From: Vicia villosa
Lineage: Eukaryota > Streptophyta > Magnoliopsida > Fabales > Fabaceae
Assembly: GCF_029867415.1 (NCBI RefSeq)
Contig: NC_081181.1
Span: 74,124,144 to 74,188,143 of the forward strand
DNA length: 64,000 bases
Direction of reading: 5' to 3'
Shown piece after piece: positions 34,817-45,083 of this stretch; position 1 is the first letter of the stretch, and every line of letters starts with the position of its first letter. The position numbers and the translations under genes were made by a program. Below the pieces are notes generated by a model. That model saw nothing but the letters and a program-made list of their open reading frames with translations. It did not search any database and was not told where the DNA came from.

Positions 34817-36617
34817 TAGGAATAATCTTATCCTTAGGTACCCACATTTTCTTGGGTCCTTTCTTGTTAGATTTTCTCAAGTTCTGATTGAACTTGGGTT
34901 TAACATTGTAAGCAATAGGAGGAACAGCATGATAATTCTTAATGTGAGTTTCATGATATTTCCTAGGTTGTGTCACATGCTTCTTAGTGTGTGTAATGTG
35001 AAAACTTTGAGCATGTGAAGTGTGCCTAATATCATGTGAGTGGCCATACTTGAACTGATCATACAATGGCTTGTATGTGATTTTCATCTTATCAACAGGT
35101 TCAAGTTTGTATGGGGTTTCACCCTCAAAACCAATGCCAACTCTACTGTTTCCAGACACAGCATATATCATAGAAGCTAGCTGACTTCTGCCAATACTTC
35201 TAGATATGAACTTCCTGAAACTTAAATCATATTCTTTCAGAATATGGTTTAGACTAGGAGTGGATTTTTCTGAATCAGAAGGAGATCCAACATTATTGGA
35301 TAATTTTAAAAGTTTTTCTTTTAATTCAGAATTCTCCAACTCAAGCTTCTTTGTTTCAAATTCAAATAGCTTTTTCAGCTTTTTGTATTTGAGACTAATC
35401 TGAGACTTGAATTCCAGAAGTTCTGTTAGACTGGAAACTAACTCATCTCTAGTAAGTTCAGAAAATACCTCTTCAGAATCTGATTCTGATGTAGATTCTG
35501 ATCCGTCATCTTCTGTCGCCATCAGCGCACAGTTAGCCTGCTCATCTTCAGAGTCTGAATCATCTTCTGACTCATCCCAGGTTGCCATAAGACCTTTCTT
35601 CTTATGAAACTTCTTCTTGGGATTTTCCTTCTGAAGTTTTGGACATTCATTCTTGAAGTGTCCAGGCTCATTGCATTCATAGCACATGACCTTCTTCTTG
35701 TCAAATCTTCTGTCATCAGAAGATTCTCCATGTTCAAATTTCTTTGAACTTCTGACGCCTCTGAACTTCCTTTGCTTGTTCTTCCAGAGTTGATTTAGCC
35801 TTCTGGAGATCAAGGACAGTTCATCTTCTTCTTCTTCAGATTCTGATTCTTCAGGATCTTCTTCTCTAGCCTGAAAAGCGTTAGTGCATTTCTTGATATT
35901 GGATTTTAATGCAATAGACTTACCTTTCTTTTGAGGCTCGTTTGCATCCAGTTCAATTTCATGACTCCTCAGGGCACTGATCAGCTCTTCCAAAGAGACT
36001 TCATTTAGATTCTTCGCAATCTTAAATGCAGTCACCATAGGACCCCATCTTCTGGGTAAGCTTCTGATGATCTTCTTTACGTGATCAGCCTTGGTGTATC
36101 CCTTGTCAAGAACTCTCAATCCAGCAGTAAGAGTTTGAAATCTTGAAAACATCTTTTCAATGTCTTCATCATCCTCCATCTTGAAGGCTTCATACTTCTG
36201 GATTAAAGCGAGAGCTTTAGTCTCCTTGACTTGAGCATTTCCTTCATAAGTCATTTTCAAGGACTCATATATGTCATAGGCCGTTTCCCTGTTAGATATC
36301 TTCTCATACTCAGCATGAGAGATAGCATTCAGCAAAACAGTTATGCATTTATGATGATTCCTGAAAAGCTTCTTCTGATCATCGCTCATTTCTTGCCTTG
36401 TCAGCTTTACGCCACTGGCATTTACCGGATGTTTGTAACCATCCATCAGAAGATCCCATAGATCACCATCTAGACCAAGAAAGTAACTTTCCAGTTTATC
36501 TTTCCAGTATTCAAAGTTTTCACCATCAAATACCGGCGGTCTAGTATAACCATTGTTACCGTTGTGTTGCTCAGCAGAGCCAGATGTAGATGTAGACTTT
36601 GCAGTTTCATCAGCCAT
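34701..36617 (-). CDS. gag: Intact Gag of nested Copia element (638 aa)
   Basis: The only uninterrupted gag of this family in the window. ATG at 36617 (MADETAKST), stop after PRPGA. Residues about 25-220 form the UBN2-type Gag region; about 225-265 is acidic; the CCHC knuckle (CYECNEPGHFKNEC) is near 300; further acidic tracts and a Lys/Glu-rich probable coiled coil lie near 370-430; a His-rich stretch (HSHDIRHTSHAQSFHITHTKKH) lies near 530-550. The final ~23 residues are encoded by the antecedent of the protease region read in the other frame, so the authentic Gag end may instead lie at a frameshift site. Confidence 0.9.
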   Translation of the reverse strand: MADETAKSTSTSGSAEQHNGNNGYTRPPVFDGENFEYWKDKLESYFLGLDGDLWDLLMDGYKHPVNASGVKLTRQEMSDDQKKLFRNHHKCITVLLNAISHAEYEKISNRETAYDIYESLKMTYEGNAQVKETKALALIQKYEAFKMEDDEDIEKMFSRFQTLTAGLRVLDKGYTKADHVKKIIRSLPRRWGPMVTAFKIAKNLNEVSLEELISALRSHEIELDANEPQKKGKSIALKSNIKKCTNAFQAREEDPEESESEEEEDELSLISRRLNQLWKNKQRKFRGVRSSKKFEHGESSDDRRFDKKKVMCYECNEPGHFKNECPKLQKENPKKKFHKKKGLMATWDESEDDSDSEDEQANCALMATEDDGSESTSESDSEEVFSELTRDELVSSLTELLEFKSQISLKYKKLKKLFEFETKKLELENSELKEKLLKLSNNVGSPSDSEKSTPSLNHILKEYDLSFRKFISRSIGRSQLASMIYAVSGNSRVGIGFEGETPYKLEPVDKMKITYKPLYDQFKYGHSHDIRHTSHAQSFHITHTKKHVTQPRKYHETHIKNYHAVPPIAYNVKPKFNQNLRKSNKKGPKKMWVPKDKIIPIADILGCKKDKAQHVVVPGLWMLTTHDRKKVYVPRPGA

Positions 36618-36703
36618 CTTTTACTGAAGCGTTTTTCTCTTCCTGAATCTTTTCTAAACACGGTTAAGTTCTTGCACCTTAGAACCGGCGCTCTGATGCC
36701 AAT

Positions 36704-37909
36704 TGAAGGATAGAAAAACACTTAGAAAGGGGGGGTTTGAATAAGTGTAGCTTTAAAAACTTGACCGATAAAAATAAATTGCACAGTTATTTTTATCCTG
36801 GTTCGTTGTTAACTAAACTACTCCAGTCCACCCCCGCAGAGATGATTTACCTCAACTGAGGATTTAATCCACTAATCGCACGGATTACAATGGTTCTCCA
36901 CTTAGTCAGCAACTAAGTCTTCCAGAGTCTTCTGATCACACACTGATCACTCCAGGAACAACTGCTTAGATACCCTCTAAGACTTTCTAGAGTATTCTGA
37001 TCCACACGATCACTCTAGTTACAACCTGCTTAGATAACCTCTAAGACTTCCTAGAGTATTCTGATCCACACGATCACTCTAGTTCCTTACAACTTAATGT
37101 AATCAATTCTAAGAGTATTACAATTGCTTCTTAAAAGCTATAATCACAAACTGTGATATTTCTCTTAACGTTTAAGCTTAATCTCACTAATATATTACAA
37201 CAGCAATGTAGTGAGCTTTGATGAAGATGAAGATTCTGAGCTTTGAATAGAACAGTGTTTCAGCAAGTTAATTTGAGTTGTTTTGTTCAGAATCGTTAAC
37301 CTTGCTTCTCATCAGAACTTCATATTTATAGGCGTTGGAGAAGATGACCGTTGAGTGCATTTAATGCTTTGCGTGTTCCGTACAGCATCGCATTTAATGT
37401 TATACGCTTTTGTCAACTACCTCGAGCCTTGTTCACGCTGTGTCTACTGACGTTGCCTTTAATAGCTTCTAACGTTCCTTTTGTCAGTCAGCGTAGCCTG
37501 CCACATGTACTTCCTTCTGATCTGATGTTTGTGAATACAACGTTTGAATATCATCAGAGTCAAACAGCTTGGTGCAAAGCATCTTCTGATCTTCTGACCT
37601 TGAAGTGCTTCTGAGCGTGATACCATCAGAACTTCAGTGCTTCTGATCTCATGTTCTTCTGATGCTTCCATAGACCCATGTTCTGATTCTGCTTCGACCA
37701 TCTTCTGATGTCTTGCCAGACCATGTTCTGATGTTGCATGCTGAACCCTTTGAGACAAAGCTTCTGAGCGCTGAATTATGCATACTCTTTATATATTTCC
37801 TGAAAAGGAAATTGCATTGGATTAGAGTACCATATTATCTTAAGCAAAATTCATATTATTGTTATCATCAAAACTAAGATAATTGATCAGAACAAATCTT
37901 GTTCTAACA
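36704..37909 (-). repeat. 5' LTR of the nested Copia element
   Basis: 1206 bp; PBS (minus-strand TGGCATCAGAGC) immediately left; minus-strand TATA box at 37323-37330; TSD GAAGG at 37910-37914 immediately right. Confidence 0.95.
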
Positions 37910-39256
37910 GAAGGGATTGATTACACAGAAACCTTTGCACCAGTGGCCAGGTTAGAATCTATTCGTCTATTAATTTCTTTTGCCACTCAACACAACATCA
38001 CTCTTTATCAGATGGATGTCAAGAGTGCCTTCTTAAATGGTTATATAGATGAAGAAGTTTATGTCCATCAACCTCCTGGTTTTGAAGACTCCATGTCTCC
38101 AAATCATGTTTTTAAATTAAAGAAATCATTATACGGATTGAAACAAGCTCCTAGAGCTTGGTATGAACGTTTGAGTTCTTTCCTTCTGGAAAATGGTTTC
38201 ACTAGAGGAAAAGTGGACACTACTCTCTTTTGTAAAACATTTAAAAATGATATTTTAATTTGTCAAATATATGTTGATGATATTATCTTTGGAACATCTA
38301 ATGCTACACTTGGAAAGGAGTTTGCTGAGTCTATGCAGGCTGAATTTGAAATGAGCATGATGGGAGAACTCAAGTATTTCCTTGGGATTCAAATCAACCA
38401 AACTTCCGATGGAACCTATGTTCATCAAACGAAGTATGTGAAAGAACTTCTGAAGAAGTTTAATCTTTCTGAAAGCAAAGAAGCCAAAACTCCTATGCAT
38501 CCAACATGTGTACTGGGTAAGGATGAGGTAAGTAAGAAGGTAGATCAGAAGTTGTACAGAGGTATGATTGGATCTCTTCTATATCTAACTGCTTCTAGAC
38601 CTGACATTCTCTTTAGTGTTTGTTTGTGTGCTCGATTCCAATCAGATCCAAGAGAATCTCATTTAACAGCGGTTAAGAGAATTCTAAGGTATCTGAAAGG
38701 TACTACTAATGTTGGTTTAGTTTACAGAAAATCTAAAGATTACAACTTAGTAGGATTCTGTGATGCTAACTATGCTGGAGATAGAATAGAAAGAAAGAGC
38801 ACTTCTGGAAGTTGTCAATTTCTTGGAAGTCATCTGATCTCATGGTACAGCAAGAAGCAAGCTACTATTGCCCTCTCAACAACAGAAGCAGAATATGTTG
38901 CTGCTGCTGGTTGTAGCACACAAATGCTCTGGATGAGAAGTCAGCTGGAAGATTATCAGATATATGAGAGTAACATTCCTATTTTCTGTGATAATACTTC
39001 TGCTATATGTTTATCTAAGAATCCTATTTTACATTCAAAAGCTAAACATATTGAGATTAAACATCATTTCATAAGGGACTATGTTCAGAAGGGTGTCATA
39101 TCTTTAAACTTTGTGGATACAGACCATCAATGGGCTGATATCTTTACAAAACCCCTTGCTGAAGATAGGTTTAAGTTCATTCTGAAGAATATCAGTATGG
39201 ATTTATGCCCAGAATTAGAAGGTGAGAAGATCTTGTATGAGTATCTTCTGAAATGA
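37910..39256 (+). pseudogene. pol: Pol of array unit 2, second part (RT and RNase H)
   Basis: Resumes after the nested element at EGIDYTETFAPVARL (first five bases are the duplicated target). It contains RT with YVDDIIFG, and RNase H with CDANYAGD, TTEAEYVAA and FCDNTSAI, and ends EYLLK as in unit 1. It is open throughout, but separated by 9.56 kb from its protease-integrase part. Confidence 0.92.
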
Positions 39257-39733
39257 AATTGGATTTTTTTGTTATAAGAAGTTCTGATTGAAATCAATTA
39301 GAAATTGTGATTCAGTTATTACTAACGTTTCATTGTCTAAGTTGATTCAGAATCTCTTTAAAAGCAAAACAGCTGTAACTGGCTATCCAGATGGTAAACA
39401 CGTGTTCACTATTTCTGGACAAGCGTGCGTGCAGTTGAGGGGACGTCTACTTAGGTAACTGTGCAAATCTAGTCTTTTGTCATTATTATCCCTCCTCACG
39501 TCAAATAACATTAAATGCCATTCATCATTTCTTTTATGGTTCTTTACGTTTTTTTATCCGTCAAACGTTTCCCTTCCCTAGAACGTTTTCCTTCCCCACA
39601 TTCCCTCTATTTATTTCTCCATTTCCTTGCATTCTTCAATCAATCTTTGTGCTCTCGCTTTCTTTCTCTCTTTTTTTTAATGAATATCTTTTGTGATAAC
39701 CCTAGTTCTCTCTTCATCGTTCTAGCATTCATC

Positions 39734-40189
39734 ATGAATCCTTCGCCCAGTTCTCTTCATCAAAACTTTAAACCTGTTGAAGAAACTAAGTCTCAAAAGT
39801 GGATGATCTATTTGAATAGAACGGATGGAAGGGTTAATCGGTTACAGGATGAGAAACATCTCTCAGGATGGCATTCCAAGTTTTTTCTCAAGACAGATCT
39901 CTTCCTTGATGCTGTTATTAACCTTTGTCCAAAGGAAGAAGACTTTCTTAAGATATTGGATGAAGTAAGGTTCCCTAAGGACTTAACTTCTATGTTAAGG
40001 GAAAGCCCATCTGAGAATATGCTCTCTCCTGGTGAACTATTCTCAGTTCCTCTTTTGTATTCATTTACTTCTTTCTCTGGGAAGCTGCTCAGGCATGCAG
40101 AGTTTCAAGCCTTCATGGATGAACAAACTGAGAAGACCGCAGGGATTCATGATATGTTAGCTAGGATTATGTCTAAGTTAGAGTTGTAG
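39734..40189 (+). CDS. Post-pol third ORF, short form (151 aa), array unit 2
   Basis: Nearly identical to 21578-22033 (differences such as Thr to Met and Ala to Asp). The start was chosen at MNPSPSS as in unit 1. It is still open in both duplicated units although gag and pol are broken. That may only reflect recent duplication. Function unknown. Confidence 0.55.
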   Translation: MNPSPSSLHQNFKPVEETKSQKWMIYLNRTDGRVNRLQDEKHLSGWHSKFFLKTDLFLDAVINLCPKEEDFLKILDEVRFPKDLTSMLRESPSENMLSPGELFSVPLLYSFTSFSGKLLRHAEFQAFMDEQTEKTAGIHDMLARIMSKLEL

Positions 40190-40892
40190 CTCTTAAGTCT
40201 TTGTAGTTTTCTTTCCTTGCTGCATCTGTTTTCCTGCATTCCTCTTTTGTAATCTTTCTCGTTGAAATCAATGAAAAGTTATTTATGTTTCTTTCCATTT
40301 GTCTCTTGCTTTACATCTGAATCTTTTCATGCTTTTTGATGTTATGACAAAAAGGGGGAGAAAATATATGATAAATGATCTGATTAATATTATCAGTTAC
40401 CGAGTAAAAAGACCCCACATTTTCTAACAGAAGCTGCAAGCTTCATATGTTTTTAAGTTGTGTTGTTGAAGGAATCGAAGATTCAAGATCAACATGAGAA
40501 GCAACGAGATGAGCAATGAGATGATGAAGCAACTCTTTAGAGAATCAAGCACTTGGATTCTTGAAGCAAGCTGAGTACTAGGAAGCTTCAGAATCAGAAG
40601 CAAGAAGCAAGAATGATCAGAAATTCTGATAGTAGAATATGATCCAAATCATTGTCTATTTGCTCTGATACATTGTCTATTGGATCTGACATATTCTATA
40701 TGGCTTATATGGCTCTGATACATATTTTGTGTTCTGATACACATTTTATGTTCTAACTCTTTCATGCTGACTTTTGTCGTTTAGTTTTGTTCTGTAACAT
40801 TTCAGGATGTAGAGATGCTCTGATGATGCTCTGGTACATTCAACAATGTTCTGATACAATCTAGCATGAAGTGATGTAAGAAGAAATTCAAA
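40190..40892 (+). other. 3' untranslated region of array unit 2
   Basis: Counterpart of 22034-22767, with the PPT-like tract at about 40350-40365 and one copy fewer each of the GAGATGAGCAAT and TGATACACATTTTATGTTC repeats. No gene seen. Confidence 0.6.
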
Positions 40893-41285
40893 GCTCTGAA
40901 GCTATCCGAGGGAAGCAGAAATCAGAAGCTGTGAATGTTCTAAAGATCCAGAAAACTCAAGTTCTGAAGCTGTCCTAAATGGAAGCATGAATCAGAAGCT
41001 GTGAATGTTCTGAAGATCAAAGAAATTCAAGTTCTGAAGCTGTCCTAAATGGAAGCATGAATCAGAAGCTGTGAATGTTCTGAAGATCAAAGAAATTCAA
41101 GTTCTGAAGCTGTCCTAAATGGAAGCAGGAATCAGAAGCTGTGAATGTTCTGAAGATCAAAGAAATTCAAGTTCTGAAGTTGTCCTAAATGGAAGCAGGA
41201 ATCAGAAGCTGTGAGTGTTCTAGGGATCTAAAGAAATTCAAGTTCTGAAGCTGTCCAATGGAAGCAGAAGTCAGAAGCTATGAAT
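40893..41285 (+). repeat. 70-bp tandem repeats, array unit 2
   Basis: Same block as 22768-23155; TAAAT words recur at 40976, 41046 and onward every 70 bp. Confidence 0.88.
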
Positions 41286-41372
41286 TATCAGAAGCAAGAA
41301 GCTTATGTGATCGTCTCTACCGAAATAATCAGGGAAGTCTTTTATTATTAAAGTTCTTCGAGTATTTATTTC

Positions 41373-41535
41373 AGGGGGAGATTATTCATCTCAGGGGGAG
41401 ATTGTTAATCTCAGGGGGAGACATATTCACATGCTTATGCTATAGCTGTGTGATTTGTCTTTAGCCGTCTGCTCTTTCTGATCGCAAATTCATATCATTT
41501 ATATATGTTTTTGTCATCATCAAAAAGGGGGAGAT
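41373..41535 (+). promoter_or_regulatory. Triplicated PPT-like motifs and PPT, array unit 2
   Basis: Three CAGGGGGAGA motifs at about 41373-41420, then the true PPT AAAAAGGGGGAGAT at 41522-41535 abutting the last LTR. Confidence 0.85.
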
Positions 41536-42745
41536 TGTTAGAACAAGATTTGTTCTGATCAATATTCTTAGTTTTGATGATAACAAGGATATGAATTTTG
41601 TGTGAGATAATCTGGTACTCTAATACATTGCAATTTCCCTTTCAGGAAATATATAAAGAGTATGCACAAATCAGCGCTCAGAAGCTTTGTCTCAGAAGGT
41701 TCAGCATGCAACATCAGAACATGGTCTGGCAAGACATCAGAAGATGGTCAAGGCAGAATCAGAACATGGGTCTATGGAAGCATCAGAAGAACTTGAGATC
41801 AGAAGCAGAAGCACTGAAGTTCTCATGGTATCACGCTCAGAAGCACTTCAAGGTCAGAAGACAATAAGATGCTATGCACCAAGCTGTTTGACTCTGATGA
41901 TATTCAAATATTATATTCAAACATCAGATCAGAAGAAAGTACAGGTGGCAGGCTACGCTGACTGACAAAAGGAACGTTGGAAACTATTAAAGGCAACGTC
42001 AGTAGACACAGCGTGAACAAGGCTCGAGGTAGTTGACAAAAGCGTGAAACATTAAATGCAAAGCTGTACGGAACACACAAAGCATTAAATACGCTCAACG
42101 GTCATCTTCTCCAACGCCTATAAATATGAAGTTCTGATGAGAAGCAAGGTTACGAATTCTGAACGAAATTATTCTGAAAGACTTGCTGAAACGCTGTTCA
42201 AATTCAAAGCTCAGAAACTTCATCTTCATCAAAGCTCACTACATTGCTGTTGTAATATATTAGTGAGACTAAGCTTAAACGTTAAGAGAAATATCACTGT
42301 TGTGATTATAGCTTTTAAGAAGCATTGTAAAACTCTTATCTGATTACATTAATTTGTAAGTAACTAGAGTGATCAAGTGTTGATCAGGATACTCTAGGAA
42401 GTCTTAGCTTGTGTCTAAGCAGTTGTAATTAGAGTGATCACGTGGTGGTCAGGATACTCTAAGAAAGTCTTAGCTTGTGTCTAAGCATTTGTTCCTGGAG
42501 TGATCAGGTTGTGATCAGGATACTCTGGAAGACTTAGTCGCGGACTAAGTGGAAAACCATTGTAATCTGTTGCGATTAGTGGATTAAATCCTCAGGTGAG
42601 GTAAATCACTCCGTGGGGGTGGACTGGAGTAGTTTAGTTAACAACGAACCAGGATAAAAATAACTGTGCATATTGTTTTTATCGTTCAAGTTTTTAGACT
42701 ACACTTATTCAAACCCCCCCTTTCTAAGTGTTTTTCTATCCTTCA
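41536..42745 (+). repeat. Outer 3' LTR of the plus-strand Copia array
   Basis: 1210 bp, TGTTAG...CTTCA, TATA box at 42119-42126, followed by TSD TATTT at 42746-42750. Confidence 0.93.
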
Positions 42746-44219
42746 TATTTTAATACTAAAACAAAAAATCTATACACTACATAAAAGAAGTACACTATTT
42801 TTGTAAACTGAATACCAATTATGATTTACATAAGTTGTGACTTGTAATTAATTTATGGTAGATGAAGAAAACAATATTAAAAATATGAAAACAAAATAAA
42901 GACAAAAAATATCGTTAATATTTTATATACACTCTTGTGGAAGATAATTTTTAATAAACTAAAAAGTAAAATTTTAAGAGTTTCGAAAGTTTTTTTCTTT
43001 TAAATTTTAGTTGTAAAAGTTACTTTTAAGCTGAAGTTGAAAATAAGAGCTTTATAAATAAAGTTAAAGTTGTTTGATAATATTTATAATTTTTTAACTT
43101 TCAAAATAATTTCAAACTAAATTCTTTGATATATATCTATGAAATTATTTTATTTAATATATAGATGAAATAATGCAAAAAAGTAAAAAAATAGTAATAT
43201 ATGATTTTTTTCGTTCAAATTCAATATAGTGTTTGGCAAATAAAATTTGGCAGTGCTGATTTTTATATTTAATATTTTGTAACTCTCAATATATTCCAAT
43301 TATAAAGTATAAAAATATTAGATAAAAAACTTTTATATTATGTATTTTAATGTTTATATTTTTAATAATATTTTATTATTAAATATTTTATAACTCTCAA
43401 ATATATTTAAATTATAAAGTTTACAAATATTAGATAAAAAAACTTTTATATGTATGTATTTTTAACTTTTATATGTATGTATTTTTATATTTATATTTTT
43501 AATAAAAATTTATTTTTTAAATTCTACCAATTAAATATAATAATAATAAGAATTATATTTAATTTTTAATGGACAACAAATTAATATTTACACTAACTCA
43601 AATTCTTCCAAATTACTCATCTAACGATAATAATAATATTTTGTTATTTAATATTTTTTTAACTCTCAAATATATTCCAATTATAAAGTATAAAAATATT
43701 AGATACAAAAAACTTTTATATGTATGTATTTTTGTGTTTATACTTTTAATAATATTTTATTATTTAATATTTTGTAATTCTCAAATATATTCTAATTATA
43801 AAGTATAAAAATATTAGATAAAAATACTTTTATATGTATATATTTTTAACTTTTATATGTATGTATTTTTATGTGTATATTTTAATAATATTTTATAATT
43901 TTAATTCTACCAATTAAATATAGTAATAATAAGAATTATATTTAATTTTTAAAGGACAACAAATTAATTTTTACATTAACTCAAATTATTCCAAATTACT
44001 CATCTAAAGATAATAATAATATTTTGTAACTCTCACATATATTTCAATTATAAAGTATAAAAATATTAGATAAAAATATTTATATGTATATATTTTTATA
44101 TTTATATATTTAATAATATTTTATCATTTAATATTTTATAATTTTAAAATATATTCTAATTATAAAGTATAAAAACATTAGCTAAAAAAACTTTTATATG
44201 TATATATTTTTAACTTTAA
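42746..44219. repeat. AT-rich satellite-like region
   Basis: No coding signal. From about 43260 a degenerate unit recurs: CTCAAATATATTCCAATTAT, AAAGTATAAAAATATTAG and TTTTATATGTATGTATTTTT words repeat at about 43275, 43395, 43670, 43780, 44035 and 44150. A longer segment (AATTCTACCAATTAAATAT, CTCATCTAA) recurs about 380 bp apart (43523 and 43904), suggesting a higher-order repeat of two or three units. 42746-42750 is the right TSD of the array. Confidence 0.65.
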
Positions 44220-44250
44220 CTAGTGGGAAACCCGTGCATCCGCACGGGTT
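44220..44250 (-). mobile_element. Helitron-like 3' terminus
   Basis: Read on the minus strand: a 9-bp stem hairpin (AACCCGTGC, 4-nt loop, GCACGGGTT; plus-strand 44229-44250), then a short spacer and CTAG (44223-44220) followed by T. Hairpin plus CTRR before a T is the known Helitron 3' end signature. A body would extend to higher coordinates. I could not find the matching 5' TC end, so the element length is unknown and the call is provisional. Confidence 0.5.
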
Positions 44251-45083
44251 CTGCTGTTGGTTGGACTGAGTTTTTCGTATACATAAATATTAGAATGGAA
44301 AAAAAAGTTTGATGGTAAAAAAATAAATAGATATTAGACTATATTTCTAAGTGACTTTTTGCCTGTTAATAAAATTGTAATAAATGATGGGAAATAATAT
44401 ATTGCAAGGAATTACCAAAAAAAAATAAGAATACAAACATAATGTTTGAGCTATATAAGATAGGTTATTTTTGAACATTTATAAAAAATAATAAGAATAC
44501 AAAAACAATGTTAGAAAAATTGAAAATATGTTATTTTTTAACATTCATGAAAAAATAATATAAAAGAAGTGGGTTGGAGCAAGTTTATTAGATACATATA
44601 TAGTCTTAAGTAAAAAAATCGCAAAAACTTTTTATATGAAAGTGACATATAAAAATTAAATTGTTTAAACAAAACTATTTATGTAGACCTTTATATTAAA
44701 AAAAAAAGTATTTAACAAAATAATATTGTAGTTGATAAATAAGATCAAGTCAAAGGGGTAAAAAAATTAAGTGTTACTTCAAATTACAAAAATGTACTTA
44801 TACATAATATAAATTAAAATCAATAATAGACATTTATGGTTCCAATTAAAAAAATGGAGATAATGTATTGAATTAAGATAATTAGCACACAAAAAAGGAA
44901 CATTGGGCCATATCTAGATAGTCAAGAGGGGGCCATTTTGGAACCAGGCCCACACGATTTGGAAAGAGCTTTGTGAAGCTCGGTTAAAAAAAAACCAAGA
45001 GAGAAATTAGGGTTTATAATTTGTTGTATACCAAGCGACGGAATACGACCAAATTTGGAGTTGAAGAGCTAACGGAGAGAACC
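44251..45083. other. AT-rich non-coding DNA upstream of B3-like gene A
   Basis: No gene. The first 50 bp (CACGGGTTCTGCTGTTGG...) recur in diverged form at about 46990-47035. The last 150 bp are less AT-rich and look like a plant 5' region (GAAATTAGGGTTTATAAT). Confidence 0.5.

Larger units (their letters stand above)
28348..37909 (-). mobile_element. Young, nearly intact Copia (SIRE/Maximus-like) element nested in pol
   Basis: A complete 9562-bp element with TSD GAAGG. 5' LTR 36704-37909 and 3' LTR 28348-29553, both 1206 bp and differing at only about two positions by eye, so the insertion is recent. Intact gag; pol has two nonsense codons; the post-pol ORF has lost its centre. It belongs to the same subfamily as the left minus-strand array. 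This is the best reference copy in the window. Confidence 0.95.
14823..42745 (+). mobile_element. LTR-sharing tandem dimer of a Copia (SIRE/Maximus-like) element
   Basis: The structure is LTR (14823-16032), internal unit 1 (16033-23410), LTR (23411-24619), internal unit 2 (24620-41535, containing a nested 9562-bp element), LTR (41536-42745). The middle LTR has a PPT on its left and a PBS on its right. The whole is bounded by TATTT. Excluding the nested element and its TSD copy, the internal units are 7378 and 7349 bp and nearly identical, and they share the same nonsense codon in gag. This fits unequal LTR-LTR exchange after a single insertion. Confidence 0.93.
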
